DNA of 64,000 bases from Roseomonas sp. GC11. Lineage in GTDB: Bacteria; Pseudomonadota; Alphaproteobacteria; Acetobacterales; Acetobacteraceae. Numbering within the stretch: position 1 is the first letter of the stretch; each line of letters opens with the position of its first letter. The notes beneath the pieces are model-generated. The model had not been told where the DNA came from and ran no database searches. It saw only the letters and a list, made by a program, of their open reading frames with translations. The stretch is taken from assembly GCF_024437745.1 (NCBI RefSeq), contig NZ_JANFNY010000022.1:1-64000 (forward strand). The letters run 5' to 3'. The position numbers and the translations under genes are program-made. Below are positions 45,070-53,833 of the stretch, in pieces.

Positions 45070-45123
45070 ATGATGATGTCCTGTCCCCACGCTCCACCGC
45101 GGCCCTGTTGTCGCGGCTGTTGA
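45070..45123 (+). CDS. Cysteine-rich leader peptide of the ssu operon
   Basis: Encodes MMMSCPHAPPRPCCRGC, 17 residues with four Cys (5, 13, 14, 17), all TGT codons, the last directly before TGA. It lies in the 5' region of the sulfonate uptake operon, 64 bases before ssuC. A Cys run at the end of a short leader is the layout of transcription or translation attenuators that sense charged tRNA-Cys. No strong ribosome binding site is visible (GGGTGGG only). Interpretation is inference from position and composition. Confidence 0.62.
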   Translation: MMMSCPHAPPRPCCRGC

Positions 45124-45170
45124 GCCGCCCGCCTTCCGCCCCAGACCTGCCCCGCTGAGCAGCGGCCGCG
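45113..45170 (+). promoter_or_regulatory. Possible attenuator hairpins after the Cys leader
   Basis: GCGGCT/AGCCGC around GTTG (45113-45128) overlaps the last codons and stop of the leader. CCGCT/AGCGG around GAGC (45152-45165) lies 22 bases before ssuC. The left arm CGCGGC (45112-45117) could instead pair with GCCGCG (45165-45170), so two exclusive folds exist. There is no T tract, so control of translation or Rho access is as likely as intrinsic termination. Confidence 0.45.
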
Positions 45171-45187
45171 CGCCGCGAAGGACAAGC

Positions 45188-46033
45188 ATGCCCGACACCC
45201 AGGCGGCCGTGGCGCCGCGCGCCCTGACAGAAAAAACGCTGCGCGTCCCGACGGAGAAATTGCCGCGCGTCGTTATCCCGGCCCGGTTGCGGCGTTTCCT
45301 CTCGCCGCTGGCGCTGGTGCTGCTGTGGCAGGCGGCGAGCATGGCCGGGCTGATCTCGCCGCGCACCCTGGCAGCCCCCAGCACCGTGCTGGCCAGCGCC
45401 TGGGAGCTGGTGCTCTCCGGTGAATTGCCCTCGCATCTGCTGGTCTCGCTCGGCCGCGTGCTGGTGGGGCTGGGCATCGGCCTCTCCGCCGGCGTGGCGC
45501 TGGCGCTGATCGCCGGCCTGTCGAAGCGCGGCGAGGAGGTGGTGGACGCGCCGATGCAGATGCTGCGCACCCTGCCTTTCCTGGCGCTGGTGCCGCTCTT
45601 CATCCTGTGGTTCGGCATTGGCGAGACGCCGAAGATCGCTCTCGTCGCGTTGGGTGCCGCCTTCCCGGTCTATCTCACCCTCTTCGCCGGCATCCGCGGC
45701 GTGGAGCCGAAGCTGGTGGAGGCGGCGCAGGTCTTCGGCCTCGACCGGCGCGGGCTGGTGCGCCATGTCATCCTGCCGGGGGCGCTGCCTTCCGCGCTGG
45801 TCGGGCTGCGCTACGCGCTCGGCAGCGCCTGGCTCAGCCTCGTCATCGCCGAGCAGATCAATGCCACCGCCGGCATCGGCTTCCTGATCAACGACGCGCG
45901 CGAGTTCCTGCGCACGGATGTCATCGTCGTTGGGCTGCTGGTCTATGCGCTGCTCGGCCTGGGCGCCGATGCGCTGGTCCGCCTCGCCGAGCGCCGTGCC
46001 CTGGCCTGGCGCCCCACCCTGGTGAAGGGCTGA
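45188..46033 (+). CDS. ssuC: Sulfonate-type ABC permease
   Basis: A 281-residue inner-membrane permease of the SsuC/TauC group, with an N-terminal cytosolic arm of about 35 residues. EAA loop in EAAQVFGLDRRGLVRHVILPGALPSALVGLRYALGSAWLSLV; also QMLRTLPFLALVPLFILWFGIGE. GAAGGAC precedes the ATG. First structural gene of the alkanesulfonate operon. Confidence 0.88.
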   Translation: MPDTQAAVAPRALTEKTLRVPTEKLPRVVIPARLRRFLSPLALVLLWQAASMAGLISPRTLAAPSTVLASAWELVLSGELPSHLLVSLGRVLVGLGIGLSAGVALALIAGLSKRGEEVVDAPMQMLRTLPFLALVPLFILWFGIGETPKIALVALGAAFPVYLTLFAGIRGVEPKLVEAAQVFGLDRRGLVRHVILPGALPSALVGLRYALGSAWLSLVIAEQINATAGIGFLINDAREFLRTDVIVVGLLVYALLGLGADALVRLAERRALAWRPTLVKG

Positions 46034-46038
46034 CCCCG

Positions 46039-46770
46039 ATGGCTGATATCGCCCCCCCGGCCAGCACGCCGCTGCGCGTGCGCAACCTGACGCGCCGCTT
46101 CGGCCGGAACACCGTGCTGCACGGGCTGGAACTCGATCTCGCGCCGGGCAGCTTCACCGCGCTGCTGGGCCGCAGCGGCTCGGGCAAGAGCACGCTGCTG
46201 CGCACCCTGGCCGGGCTGGACCCCGCCCCGGCCGAGGCGGTGCTGGACCTGCCGCGCCCCGTTTCCGTCGTCTTCCAGGAACCGCGCCTGCTGCCGTGGA
46301 AGAAGGTGTGGCAGAATGTCGCGCTTGGCCTCGGCGGCGGCGATGCACGGGGCCGCGCCGCCCGCGCGCTGGAGGAGGTGGGCCTCGGCCGCCATCTGGA
46401 GGCCTGGCCGGCGACCCTCTCCGGCGGCGAGGCGCAGCGCGCCGCCCTGGCCCGCGCCCTGGTGCGCGAGCCGCGCCTGCTGCTGCTGGACGAGCCTTTC
46501 GCCGCGCTGGATGCGCTGACGCGTATCCGCATGCACAGCCTCGTGCTCGATCTCTGGCGCCATCATGGCCCGACCACGCTGATCGTCACCCATGACGTGG
46601 ATGAGGCGGTGCTGCTGGCGGACCGCGTGCTGGTGCTTGATGGCGGGCGCATCGCCGCCGACCTCACCGTGGATCTGCCGCGCCCGCGCCGCCACGCCGA
46701 TCCTGGCTTCGCCACCCTGCGCCGCCGCCTGCTGGGCGAACTCGGCGTCGATCTGCAGGAGGCCGCATGA
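46039..46770 (+). CDS. ssuB: Sulfonate-type ABC ATPase
   Basis: A 243-residue ATPase. Walker A GRSGSGKSTL, FQEPRLLPWKKV, signature LSGGEAQRAALARAL, Walker B LLLLDEPFAALD, THDVDEAV. Pattern of SsuB/TauB. The start at 46039 is the first ATG after the permease stop; the frame continues upstream only inside ssuC. Confidence 0.9.
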   Translation: MADIAPPASTPLRVRNLTRRFGRNTVLHGLELDLAPGSFTALLGRSGSGKSTLLRTLAGLDPAPAEAVLDLPRPVSVVFQEPRLLPWKKVWQNVALGLGGGDARGRAARALEEVGLGRHLEAWPATLSGGEAQRAALARALVREPRLLLLDEPFAALDALTRIRMHSLVLDLWRHHGPTTLIVTHDVDEAVLLADRVLVLDGGRIAADLTVDLPRPRRHADPGFATLRRRLLGELGVDLQEAA

Positions 46771-47732
46771 GCCTGCCTCTTCCCCGCCGTGGCGCGCTGC
46801 TCGGCGCGCTCGCCCTGCCGGCGCTGCTCGGCACTGCTCGCGCCCAGGGCCGCGCGCCGCTGCGCGTGGCGCAGTACAAGGCCGGGGATGCGCTGCTGCT
46901 GCGCCTCGCCGGCCAGGCGGAGACGCCCTATCCCATCGCCTGGTCGGAATTCGCCTCGGGCAACCTGATGGTGGAGGCTGCGCATGCCGGCTCCATCGAC
47001 CTCGCCTATGGCAGCGAGATCCCGCCCGCCTTCGCCGCCGCCTCAGGGGCGCGCATCAAGATCGTCGCCGTCATCAAGGGCGATGTAAACGAGCAGGTGG
47101 TGCTGGTGCCGAAGGATTCTCCGGTGCGCGGCATCGCCGATCTGAAAGGCAAGCGCGTCGGCTATGTGCGCGCCACCACCACGCATTTTTATCTGAACAG
47201 GATGCTGGCCGAGGCCGGGCTTTCGTTCAGTGACATCAAGGCGGTGAATCTCAGCCCCTCCGATGGCCGCGCCGCCTTCGAATCCGGCGCGCTGGATGCC
47301 TGGGCCATCTATGGCTATTCCGTGCCGCTGGCGCGGCAGGCGGGGGCGCGGGTGTTGCGCACGGCGCAGGGTATTCTTTCCGGCAACTATCTCTACTTTG
47401 CCCGCGCTGAGGCTTTGCAGAATCCGGAGACAGCGGCGGCGATCGCCGATTATCTCGCCCGCATCGCGCGCGGCTTCCTGTGGATCGACGACCACAAGGC
47501 GCAGCTGGCCGAGGCGCAGGCGGCGCAGCTCAACCTGCCGGCGCAGATCATCCGCGACGTGCTGGAGAATGTCAGCCAGCCGCGCCGCCTGCACCGCCCG
47601 GATGCCGCCGCTATCGCCTCGCACCAGGAGGTGGCGGATGAATTCACCCGGCTCGGCCTGCTGCCGGGCAAGGTGGATGTCGCGCCGCTCTGGGATCTTT
47701 CCTTCGGGCGCAGGCTGGAGCTGGCGGCATGA
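46767..47732 (+). CDS. ssuA: Sulfonate-type ABC binding protein 1
   Basis: A 321-residue periplasmic binding protein with an N-terminal signal (PRRGALLGALALPALLGTARAQ). LRVAQYKAGDALLLRLAG, VEAAHAGSIDLAYGSEIPPAFAAASG, DLKGKRVGYVRATTTHFYLNRML are SsuA-type blocks. It should bind an alkanesulfonate or other organosulfur anion. Confidence 0.87.
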   Translation: MSLPLPRRGALLGALALPALLGTARAQGRAPLRVAQYKAGDALLLRLAGQAETPYPIAWSEFASGNLMVEAAHAGSIDLAYGSEIPPAFAAASGARIKIVAVIKGDVNEQVVLVPKDSPVRGIADLKGKRVGYVRATTTHFYLNRMLAEAGLSFSDIKAVNLSPSDGRAAFESGALDAWAIYGYSVPLARQAGARVLRTAQGILSGNYLYFARAEALQNPETAAAIADYLARIARGFLWIDDHKAQLAEAQAAQLNLPAQIIRDVLENVSQPRRLHRPDAAAIASHQEVADEFTRLGLLPGKVDVAPLWDLSFGRRLELAA

Positions 47733-48877
47733 GCGGCGCGCTTCTCCTGCACCAGGACCCGATCCAGGCGCTGGTCCACCATTTCGCCGAAGGGGCCGCC
47801 GCGCATGACCGCGCCGGCAGCTTCCCGCACGAGAATTTTTCCCGGCTGCACGAGGCGGGGTTGCTGGGCCTGACCGTGCCGCTCGCCTGGGGTGGGGAGG
47901 AGGCCGGGCTGGCGCGCTGCGCGGCGCTGGTCGGCCGTATCGCCGAGGGCTGCCCGGCCACGGCGCTGGTGCTGGCCATGCAGTTCATCCAGTCGCGCCT
48001 CGTCACGCGCGATGCGGCCTGGCCAGAGGCGGTGCGCGCGCGCCTCGCCCTCGGCGCCGTGGAGCGCGGCGAACTCATCAATGCGCTGCGGGTGGAGCCG
48101 GAACTCGGCTCGCCCGTGCGCGGCGGCCTGCCGGCGACGATCCTGCGGCGGACGGAGGCGGGATGGTCGCTCTCCGGGCGCAAGATCTATTCGACCGGCG
48201 CGCCCGGGCTGCGCTGGTTCCTCGTCTGGGCGCGGACGGAGGAGGAGATGCCCCGGGTCGGCAGCGTGCTCGTCGATGCGCGCAGCCCCGGCATCCGCAT
48301 CGAGGAAAGCTGGGATCAGGCGGGGCTGCGCGCCTCCGGCAGCCATGACGTGGTGCTGGAGAATGTCCCCGTGCCGGCCGAGAACGCGCCCGATCTGCGC
48401 CCGCCTTCCGGCTGGGCGAAGCCGGATGCCGATCAGACGGCGTGGAACACGCTGCTGATCGCGGCGCTCTACACGGGTGTCGCGCGCGCGGCGCGGAACT
48501 GGCTGCTGGGCTTCCTGCACCGCCGCGTGCCCTCGGGGCTGGGCGCGCCGCTGGCCACCCTGCCGCGCATGCAGGAGGCGGTGGGGCGCATCGAGGCGCT
48601 GCTGCTGGCCAATGAGCGGCTGATCGCCGCCGCCGCCGCCGCGCAGGATGCCGGCACGCCGCCCGCCGCGACGGAGAGCGCGCTGCTCAAGACGCTGGCG
48701 GCGGAGAATGCCATCACCGTCGTGCAGGATGCGGTGGCCCTCTGCGGCAACCATGCCCTGGCGCGCAGCAACCCGCTGGAGCGGCATCTGCGTGATGTGC
48801 TCTGCGCCCGCATCCATACCCCGCAACCCGATGCCGCCTATGTGCAGGCCGGGCGCCGCGCGCTCGGCCTCGGCTGA
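47729..48877 (+). CDS. Acyl-CoA dehydrogenase-fold monooxygenase, SfnB/DszC-like
   Basis: A 382-residue flavin enzyme of the acyl-CoA dehydrogenase fold. Segments GLLGLTVPLAWGGEEAGL, LSGRKIYSTGAPG, DQAGLRASGSHDVVLENVPVP and DAVALCGNHALARSNPLERHLRD fit the family. In sulfur-scavenging clusters such proteins (SfnB, DszC-like) use FMNH2 to oxidise or desulfurise organosulfur compounds. Overlaps ssuA by four bases, so it belongs to the operon. Confidence 0.8.
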   Translation: MSGALLLHQDPIQALVHHFAEGAAAHDRAGSFPHENFSRLHEAGLLGLTVPLAWGGEEAGLARCAALVGRIAEGCPATALVLAMQFIQSRLVTRDAAWPEAVRARLALGAVERGELINALRVEPELGSPVRGGLPATILRRTEAGWSLSGRKIYSTGAPGLRWFLVWARTEEEMPRVGSVLVDARSPGIRIEESWDQAGLRASGSHDVVLENVPVPAENAPDLRPPSGWAKPDADQTAWNTLLIAALYTGVARAARNWLLGFLHRRVPSGLGAPLATLPRMQEAVGRIEALLLANERLIAAAAAAQDAGTPPAATESALLKTLAAENAITVVQDAVALCGNHALARSNPLERHLRDVLCARIHTPQPDAAYVQAGRRALGLG

Positions 48878-48887
48878 GGAAACCGCC

Positions 48888-49988
48888 ATGACCCAGAGTC
48901 TCGAATTCATCGGCATGATCCAGCCGCGCGAGCAGTCGGAGATCCATCCGCCGCGCGGGCCGGCCATCGACAACGGCTATCTGCGCGAATCCACCCTGGC
49001 GCATGAGCGGGGCGGCTTCGACCGCATCCTGATCGGCTGGTACAGCAACGGGCCGGACGGGTTGCAGCTCGCCGCCAGCCTCGCGCCGCAGACGGAGCGG
49101 ATCGGCTTCCTCGTCGCGCACCGGCCGGGCTTCCAGGCGCCGAGCACCGCGGCGCGCGCCTTCAACACGCTGGACCAGCTCAGCCAGGGCCGCGCCGCCA
49201 TCCATGTCATCTCTGGCGGCGACGATGTGGACCAGGCGCGCGATGGCGACTGGCTCGGCAAGGATGACCGCTACCTGCGCACCGACGAATACCTGGATGT
49301 GCTGAAGGCGATCTGGGCCGGTGACAGGCCGGTGGACCATGATGGCATCTATTACCGCATCCAGGGTGCCTCGCCGGAGGTGAAGTCGGTGCAGGCGCCG
49401 CGCATCCCGATTTATTTCGGCGGTGCCTCGGAGGCGGCGCTGCGCGTCGCCGGGCGGCATGCCGATGTCTATGCGCTTTGGGGCGAGACCAAGGCGCAGG
49501 TGCGCGAGATCGTCACGCACGTGCGGGCCGAGGCGGCGAAGCATGGGCGGGAGGTGCGTTTCAGCCTCTCCTTCCGCCCGATCCTGGCCAGCACGGAAAG
49601 CGCGGCCTGGGAGAAGGCCGAGCGCATCCTGCACCGCATCCGCGCGGTGCGGGGCAGCGCCGCGCTCGGCCCCAACACGAAGGCGCCGCAGAATGCGGGC
49701 TCGCAGCGCCTGCTGGAGGCCGCCGCGCTGGGCGACCGCCCGGAGGGCCGGCTCTACACCGCCATCGCGCGGGAGACGGGCGCGCGCGGCAATACCACCG
49801 CGCTGGTCGGCACGCCGGAGCAGGTGGCGGAGGCGTTCCTGGAGTATCACGCGCTGGGCGTCTCGACTTTCCTGATCCGGGGCTTCGATCCGCTGGAGGA
49901 TGCGGTGGAGTATGGCGAGAGCCTGCTGCCAGCGACGCGCCGCCTGCTGGCCGAGAAGCTGGCGCGGGCGCAGGCGGTGCCGGCATGA
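48888..49988 (+). CDS. ssuD: FMNH2-dependent alkanesulfonate monooxygenase
   Basis: A 366-residue bacterial-luciferase-like TIM barrel. HERGGFDRILIGWYSNGPDGLQLAASLAPQTERIGFLVAHRPGF, TLDQLSQGRAAIHVISGGDD and RYLRTDEYLDVLKAIW are SsuD hallmarks. It cleaves the C-S bond of alkanesulfonates to sulfite and an aldehyde, using reduced flavin from a reductase (SsuE-type) not seen in the window. GAGGAAACC precedes the ATG. Confidence 0.9.
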   Translation: MTQSLEFIGMIQPREQSEIHPPRGPAIDNGYLRESTLAHERGGFDRILIGWYSNGPDGLQLAASLAPQTERIGFLVAHRPGFQAPSTAARAFNTLDQLSQGRAAIHVISGGDDVDQARDGDWLGKDDRYLRTDEYLDVLKAIWAGDRPVDHDGIYYRIQGASPEVKSVQAPRIPIYFGGASEAALRVAGRHADVYALWGETKAQVREIVTHVRAEAAKHGREVRFSLSFRPILASTESAAWEKAERILHRIRAVRGSAALGPNTKAPQNAGSQRLLEAAALGDRPEGRLYTAIARETGARGNTTALVGTPEQVAEAFLEYHALGVSTFLIRGFDPLEDAVEYGESLLPATRRLLAEKLARAQAVPA

Positions 49989-50935
49989 GCGGGATGCTGC
50001 CCCGCCGCGGCCTGCTGCTGGCCGCCGGCGCGACGCTTGCCATGCCGCGCCTGGTGCGCGCCCAGGCGCCGCTGCGCGTGGGCGACCAGCGCGGCAATGC
50101 CCGCGCGGTGATGGAAGCCGCCGGTGTCCTCAAGGAGATCGAAGGCCGCATCGCCTGGAGCGAGTTCCCCGCCGCCGCGCCGCTGGTGGAGGCGCTGAAT
50201 GCGGGCGCCATCGATACCGGGCTGGTGGGCGATGCGCCCTTCACCTTCGGCGCCGCCGCCGGGGTGCCGGCCAAGGCCATCGCGGCGACGCGGCAGAAGC
50301 AGGATGGCCTTGCCATCCTGGTGCCGAAGGACAGCGCGGTGCGCGGGTTGCAGGATCTGGTGGGCAAGCGCATCGCCACGGGGCGCGGCTCGATCGGGCA
50401 CCAGCTGGTGCTCGCGGCGCTGGAGGCGGCGAAGCTGCCGAAGGATGCGGTGACGCTGGTCTTCCTGCTGCCGGCCGATGCCAAGGCCGCCTATAGCAGC
50501 GGCGCGGTGGAGGCGTGGTCCACCTGGGAACCCTATGTCTCCCAGGAGGAGGTCCTCGCCGGTTCGCGCCGCATCGTCGATGGCAATGGCATCACGCCGG
50601 GGCTGAGTTTCCAGGTGGCGCGGGATGACGCGATTGCCGCGCGGCGGCCGGAGCTGGAGGATTTCGTCCGTCGTTTGACCGTGGCACGGCGCTGGGCGAA
50701 TGAGAACATCCCCGCCTATGCGCGCAGCTGGTCGGCCCTGATGAATGTGCCGGAGCCTGTCGCCGTGCAGTGGTTCACCCGGGCGCAGACGCGCGTCGTG
50801 CCGATCGATGACAGTGTGGAGCGCGACGAGCAGGGCAATATCGACCTCTACAGCCGCGCCGGGCTGGTGCGCCGCCGCATCGAGGCCGCCGATATCCTGG
50901 ACCGCAGCTTCACCCGCGCCATCCAGAGCGCCTGA
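49985..50935 (+). CDS. Sulfonate-type ABC binding protein 2
   Basis: A 316-residue binding protein, signal MSGMLPRRGLLLAAGATLAM... ending VRAQ. LRVGDQRGNARAVMEAAG, SEFPAAAPLVEALNAGAIDTGLVGDAPFTFGAAAG and RIATGRGSIGHQLVLAALE are typical for aliphatic sulfonate binders (SsuA). It is distinct from the first binding protein of the same operon, so one transporter may be served by two receptors of different specificity. Confidence 0.87.
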   Translation: MSGMLPRRGLLLAAGATLAMPRLVRAQAPLRVGDQRGNARAVMEAAGVLKEIEGRIAWSEFPAAAPLVEALNAGAIDTGLVGDAPFTFGAAAGVPAKAIAATRQKQDGLAILVPKDSAVRGLQDLVGKRIATGRGSIGHQLVLAALEAAKLPKDAVTLVFLLPADAKAAYSSGAVEAWSTWEPYVSQEEVLAGSRRIVDGNGITPGLSFQVARDDAIAARRPELEDFVRRLTVARRWANENIPAYARSWSALMNVPEPVAVQWFTRAQTRVVPIDDSVERDEQGNIDLYSRAGLVRRRIEAADILDRSFTRAIQSA

Positions 50936-50961
50936 CGGACAGAAAAAGATGATGGGGGTCC

Positions 50962-50992
50962 GGGGGAAGAATTCCTTCTTCCCCCAGCTTTT
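50962..50992. terminator. Bidirectional terminator after ssu operon
   Basis: GGGGGAAGAA and TTCTTCCCCC around TTCC (50962-50985) followed by AGCTTTTTT. It lies between the convergent ssu and phosphonate-ester operons and shares its GATGxGGGGGTCC lead-in with the hairpin at 58715. Confidence 0.85.
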
Positions 50993-50999
50993 TTGCTGT

Positions 51000-51893
51000 T
51001 CAGCGCAGCGTCGGGTCCAACCGGTCGCGCAGCCAGTCCCCCAGTAGGCTGACCGAGAGGGTGGTGAGCACGATGACCGTGGAGGGCGAGAGCAGGATCC
51101 AGGGTGCGCGCGTCAGATATTCCCGCCCATAGCCGACCATGTTGCCCAGCGAGGTCTGCGGCGGCTGCACACCCAATCCAAGGAAGGACAACCCGCTTTC
51201 CAGCAGGATGATTTCCGGGAAGGCGAGGGTCATGGAGACGATCAGCGTCGCCGCGATATTGGGCAGGACGTGGCGGGCATAGACGCGCCAGGGCGATGCC
51301 CCAAGCTGTTTCACCGCCGCCGCATAGCCCTGCGCGCCCGCGCTGATGGCGAGGCCGCGGGCGATGCGGGCGTAGCGTTCCCAGCCATGCAGGCCGAGCA
51401 AGGCGACAAAGAGCAGCAGCGAATTGCCGAAGAAGGCGAGGACCGAGAGGGCCAGGATCATGAAGGGCATGGCGGCCTGGAAATCGACCAGGGCCAGCAC
51501 TGCCTGTTCCACCAGCCCGCGGAAATGCGCGGCGAGGAAGCCGAGCACCACGCCGAGCACGGCGGCGATGATGGCCGCGCCGAAAGCAATCAGCAGCGAC
51601 ATGCGGATGGAGGTGATGAGGCGGCTGAGCACGTCGCGCCCCAGCTCATCCGTGCCGAGCGGATGCGCCCAGGTACCGCCGAGGAAGACCGGCGGAGCGA
51701 GGCGGCTGCGCAGGTCGAGGGCGGTGATCGAATAGGGCGTGATCCACTCGGCGAGGAGGGCGATGGCGAGCATCAGCGCGACCCAGCCGAGGGCGAAGAG
51801 CACCAGGGGCGGAATGCGGTGCCGGCGCGGCCTGGGCGCGGCGGCGGTGTGGCCCGTGGTGTTGCCCGTGGTGTTGCCGGTGGTGGCGGACAT
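51000..51893 (-). CDS. Peptide-type ABC permease, DppC-like
   Basis: A 297-residue permease. THPLGTDELGRDVLSRL-type segment (AHPLGTDELGRDVLSRLITSIR), AMPFMILALSVLAFFG and the EAA loop around AAVKQLGASPWRVYARHVLPNIAATL. The N-terminus carries a repeat of about three NTTG units coded by 12-base tandem repeats (about 51846-51885). AAGGGGA about 9 bases upstream supports the ATG at 51893; an ATG at 51902 is possible. Last gene of the phosphonate-ester/importer operon. Confidence 0.88.
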   Translation of the reverse strand: MSATTGNTTGNTTGHTAAAPRPRRHRIPPLVLFALGWVALMLAIALLAEWITPYSITALDLRSRLAPPVFLGGTWAHPLGTDELGRDVLSRLITSIRMSLLIAFGAAIIAAVLGVVLGFLAAHFRGLVEQAVLALVDFQAAMPFMILALSVLAFFGNSLLLFVALLGLHGWERYARIARGLAISAGAQGYAAAVKQLGASPWRVYARHVLPNIAATLIVSMTLAFPEIILLESGLSFLGLGVQPPQTSLGNMVGYGREYLTRAPWILLSPSTVIVLTTLSVSLLGDWLRDRLDPTLR

Positions 51894-51894
51894 G

Positions 51895-52827
51895 TCAGGC
51901 ATTCCCCTTGGCGCCGGCGCGCAGGCGCGGGTCGAGCACGCCATAGAGCAGGTCCACCATCAGGTTGGAGGCGATCATGGTGGCCGAGACCAGCAGCAGG
52001 ATGCATTGGACGACGGCGAGATCCCTGTTGGAGACGGCCACCACCAGGAGGCGGCCGACGCCGGGCCAGGAGAAGACGCTTTCCACCACCACCGCGCCGG
52101 CCAGCACGCTGCCGATCATGAAGCCCACGATGGTGACGGTGGGGATGGCGGCGTTGGGCAAGGCGTGCCAGCGCACGGCCACCCGCCAGGGCACGCCCTT
52201 GGCCAGGGCGGTGCGCATATAGGGCTGCCCCAGCACCTCCAGCATGGCGGAGCGGGTGAAGCGCGCCAGCACCGCCGCGCCGCCGAAGCCCATGGTGATG
52301 ATGGGCAGGATGGCGTGGCGCCAGGAATCCTGCCCGCCCGAGGGCAGCCAGCCGAGCTGGACGGCGAAGAGCAGCACCAGCAGCAGGCCGAGCACGAAGG
52401 AGGGCACGGTGAAGCCGGCGACGGCGAGCAGCATCACCGCGCGGTCGATGATGGAGTTGCGGTGCAGGGCGGCATAGACGCCGGCCGGAATGCCGAGGCC
52501 GATCTTGATGAGCAGCGCCGGCACGGTGAGGGCGAGGGTGGCGGGAATGCGCTCGGCGACGAGGTTGATGGCGCTCTGGCCGCTGCGCATGGAGTTGCCG
52601 AGGTCGCCATGCAGGATGGCGGTGAAGTAGCGGAAATACTGCACCCAGAGCGGATCATCGAGGCCCCAGGCGCGGCGGAAGGCGGCGATGGCCTCGGGTG
52701 GCGCATCGGCGGACATGATGAGCAGGGCCGGGTCGCCCGACATGCGCAGGACGACGAAGGCGAAGCTGACGACAAGAACCAGCGTCAGCAGCGCGCGGGA
52801 GAGGCGGAGGCCGAGGAAGCGCAGCAT
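51895..52827 (-). CDS. Peptide-type ABC permease, DppB-like
   Basis: A 310-residue permease. RFLGLRLSRALLTLVLVVSFAFVVLRMSGDPA, AIAAFRRAWGLDDPLWVQYFRY, and EAA loop around TALAKGVPWRVAVRWHALPNAAIP, then VESVFSWPGVGRLLVVAVSNRD. The ATG at 52827 gives the normal N-terminus, 4 bases after the ATPase stop. Confidence 0.88.
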   Translation of the reverse strand: MLRFLGLRLSRALLTLVLVVSFAFVVLRMSGDPALLIMSADAPPEAIAAFRRAWGLDDPLWVQYFRYFTAILHGDLGNSMRSGQSAINLVAERIPATLALTVPALLIKIGLGIPAGVYAALHRNSIIDRAVMLLAVAGFTVPSFVLGLLLVLLFAVQLGWLPSGGQDSWRHAILPIITMGFGGAAVLARFTRSAMLEVLGQPYMRTALAKGVPWRVAVRWHALPNAAIPTVTIVGFMIGSVLAGAVVVESVFSWPGVGRLLVVAVSNRDLAVVQCILLLVSATMIASNLMVDLLYGVLDPRLRAGAKGNA

Positions 52828-52831
52828 GGCG

Positions 52832-53833
52832 TCAGGCGGCCTTTCGCACGGGTTCGGCGAGGCCGGTGCCGGGGGCCATCTCGCCCTGTGCCACATGGCA
52901 GGCGACGCGGCGGCCATCGGGGCGCAGCTTCAGGGTGGGGCTGTCCACGGCGCAGCGCGGGCCGGCCACGGGGCAGCGCGGATGAAAGGCGCAGCCGGCG
53001 GGGCGGGCGGCCGGGTTGGGCGGGTCCCCCTGCAGCACGATGCGCTGCCCGCGCCGCGCGGGGTCCGGGATGGCGGAGACGAGGGCCCGGGCATAGGGGT
53101 GCGCGGGGTCGTGCAGCACCGCGTCCGGCTCGCCTTCCTCGACGATGCGGCCGAGATACATGACGGCGACGCGGTGGCTCATCTGCCGCACCGCGCGCAG
53201 ATCGTGACTGATGAAGAGGAGGGCGACGCCGCGCCGCTCCTGGATCTCGGCCAGCAGGTTCATGACCTGGGCCTGGATGGAGACGTCGAGCGCGCTGATC
53301 GGCTCGTCGCAGACCAGCAAAGCGGGGTCGGTGGCCAGGGCGCGGGCGAGCACGGCGCGCTGCCGCTGCCCGCCGGAGAGTTCATGCGGGTAGCGCGCGG
53401 CCTGGTCGGGCCGCAGGCCGACGCCGCGCAGCAGCTCGGCCACGCGCTCCGGCGTGTCCGGCAGGCCGTGGATGGTGAGCGGCTCGGCCACCTGGGCGCC
53501 GATGGTCAGGCGGCGGTCCAGCGCGCCGAGCGGGTCCTGGAAGACCATCTGCATGCGCGCGCGCAGGCTGCGCCAGGGGCGGCTGCCGGGTGGCGGCATG
53601 GGCGCGCCGGCGAAGGTCACGCGGCCTTCATCCGGCGCCTCCAGCCCCAGCACCATGCGGCCGGTGGTGGATTTTCCGCAGCCGGATTCACCGACGAGGC
53701 CGAGCGTGCGGCCCGGCTCCAGGGTGAGGGAAACGCCATCGACGGCGCGCAGCTCGACGCTGTGGCCCAGCCAGCCGCGCCGCTGGTGATAGCGGCGGAC
53801 GAGGCCCTCGGCTTGCAGGAGGGGGGCGGTCAT
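52832..53833 (-). CDS. Peptide-type ABC ATPase, DppF-like
   Basis: A 333-residue ATPase. Walker [24 protein letters not shown], signature LSGGQRQRAVLARAL, Walker B LLVCDEPISALDVS, and the C-terminal oligopeptide domain with CAFHPRCPVAGPRC, which carries the iron-sulfur-type Cys of this group. Overlaps the DppD-like gene by four bases. Confidence 0.92.
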   Translation of the reverse strand: MTAPLLQAEGLVRRYHQRRGWLGHSVELRAVDGVSLTLEPGRTLGLVGESGCGKSTTGRMVLGLEAPDEGRVTFAGAPMPPPGSRPWRSLRARMQMVFQDPLGALDRRLTIGAQVAEPLTIHGLPDTPERVAELLRGVGLRPDQAARYPHELSGGQRQRAVLARALATDPALLVCDEPISALDVSIQAQVMNLLAEIQERRGVALLFISHDLRAVRQMSHRVAVMYLGRIVEEGEPDAVLHDPAHPYARALVSAIPDPARRGQRIVLQGDPPNPAARPAGCAFHPRCPVAGPRCAVDSPTLKLRPDGRRVACHVAQGEMAPGTGLAEPVRKAA

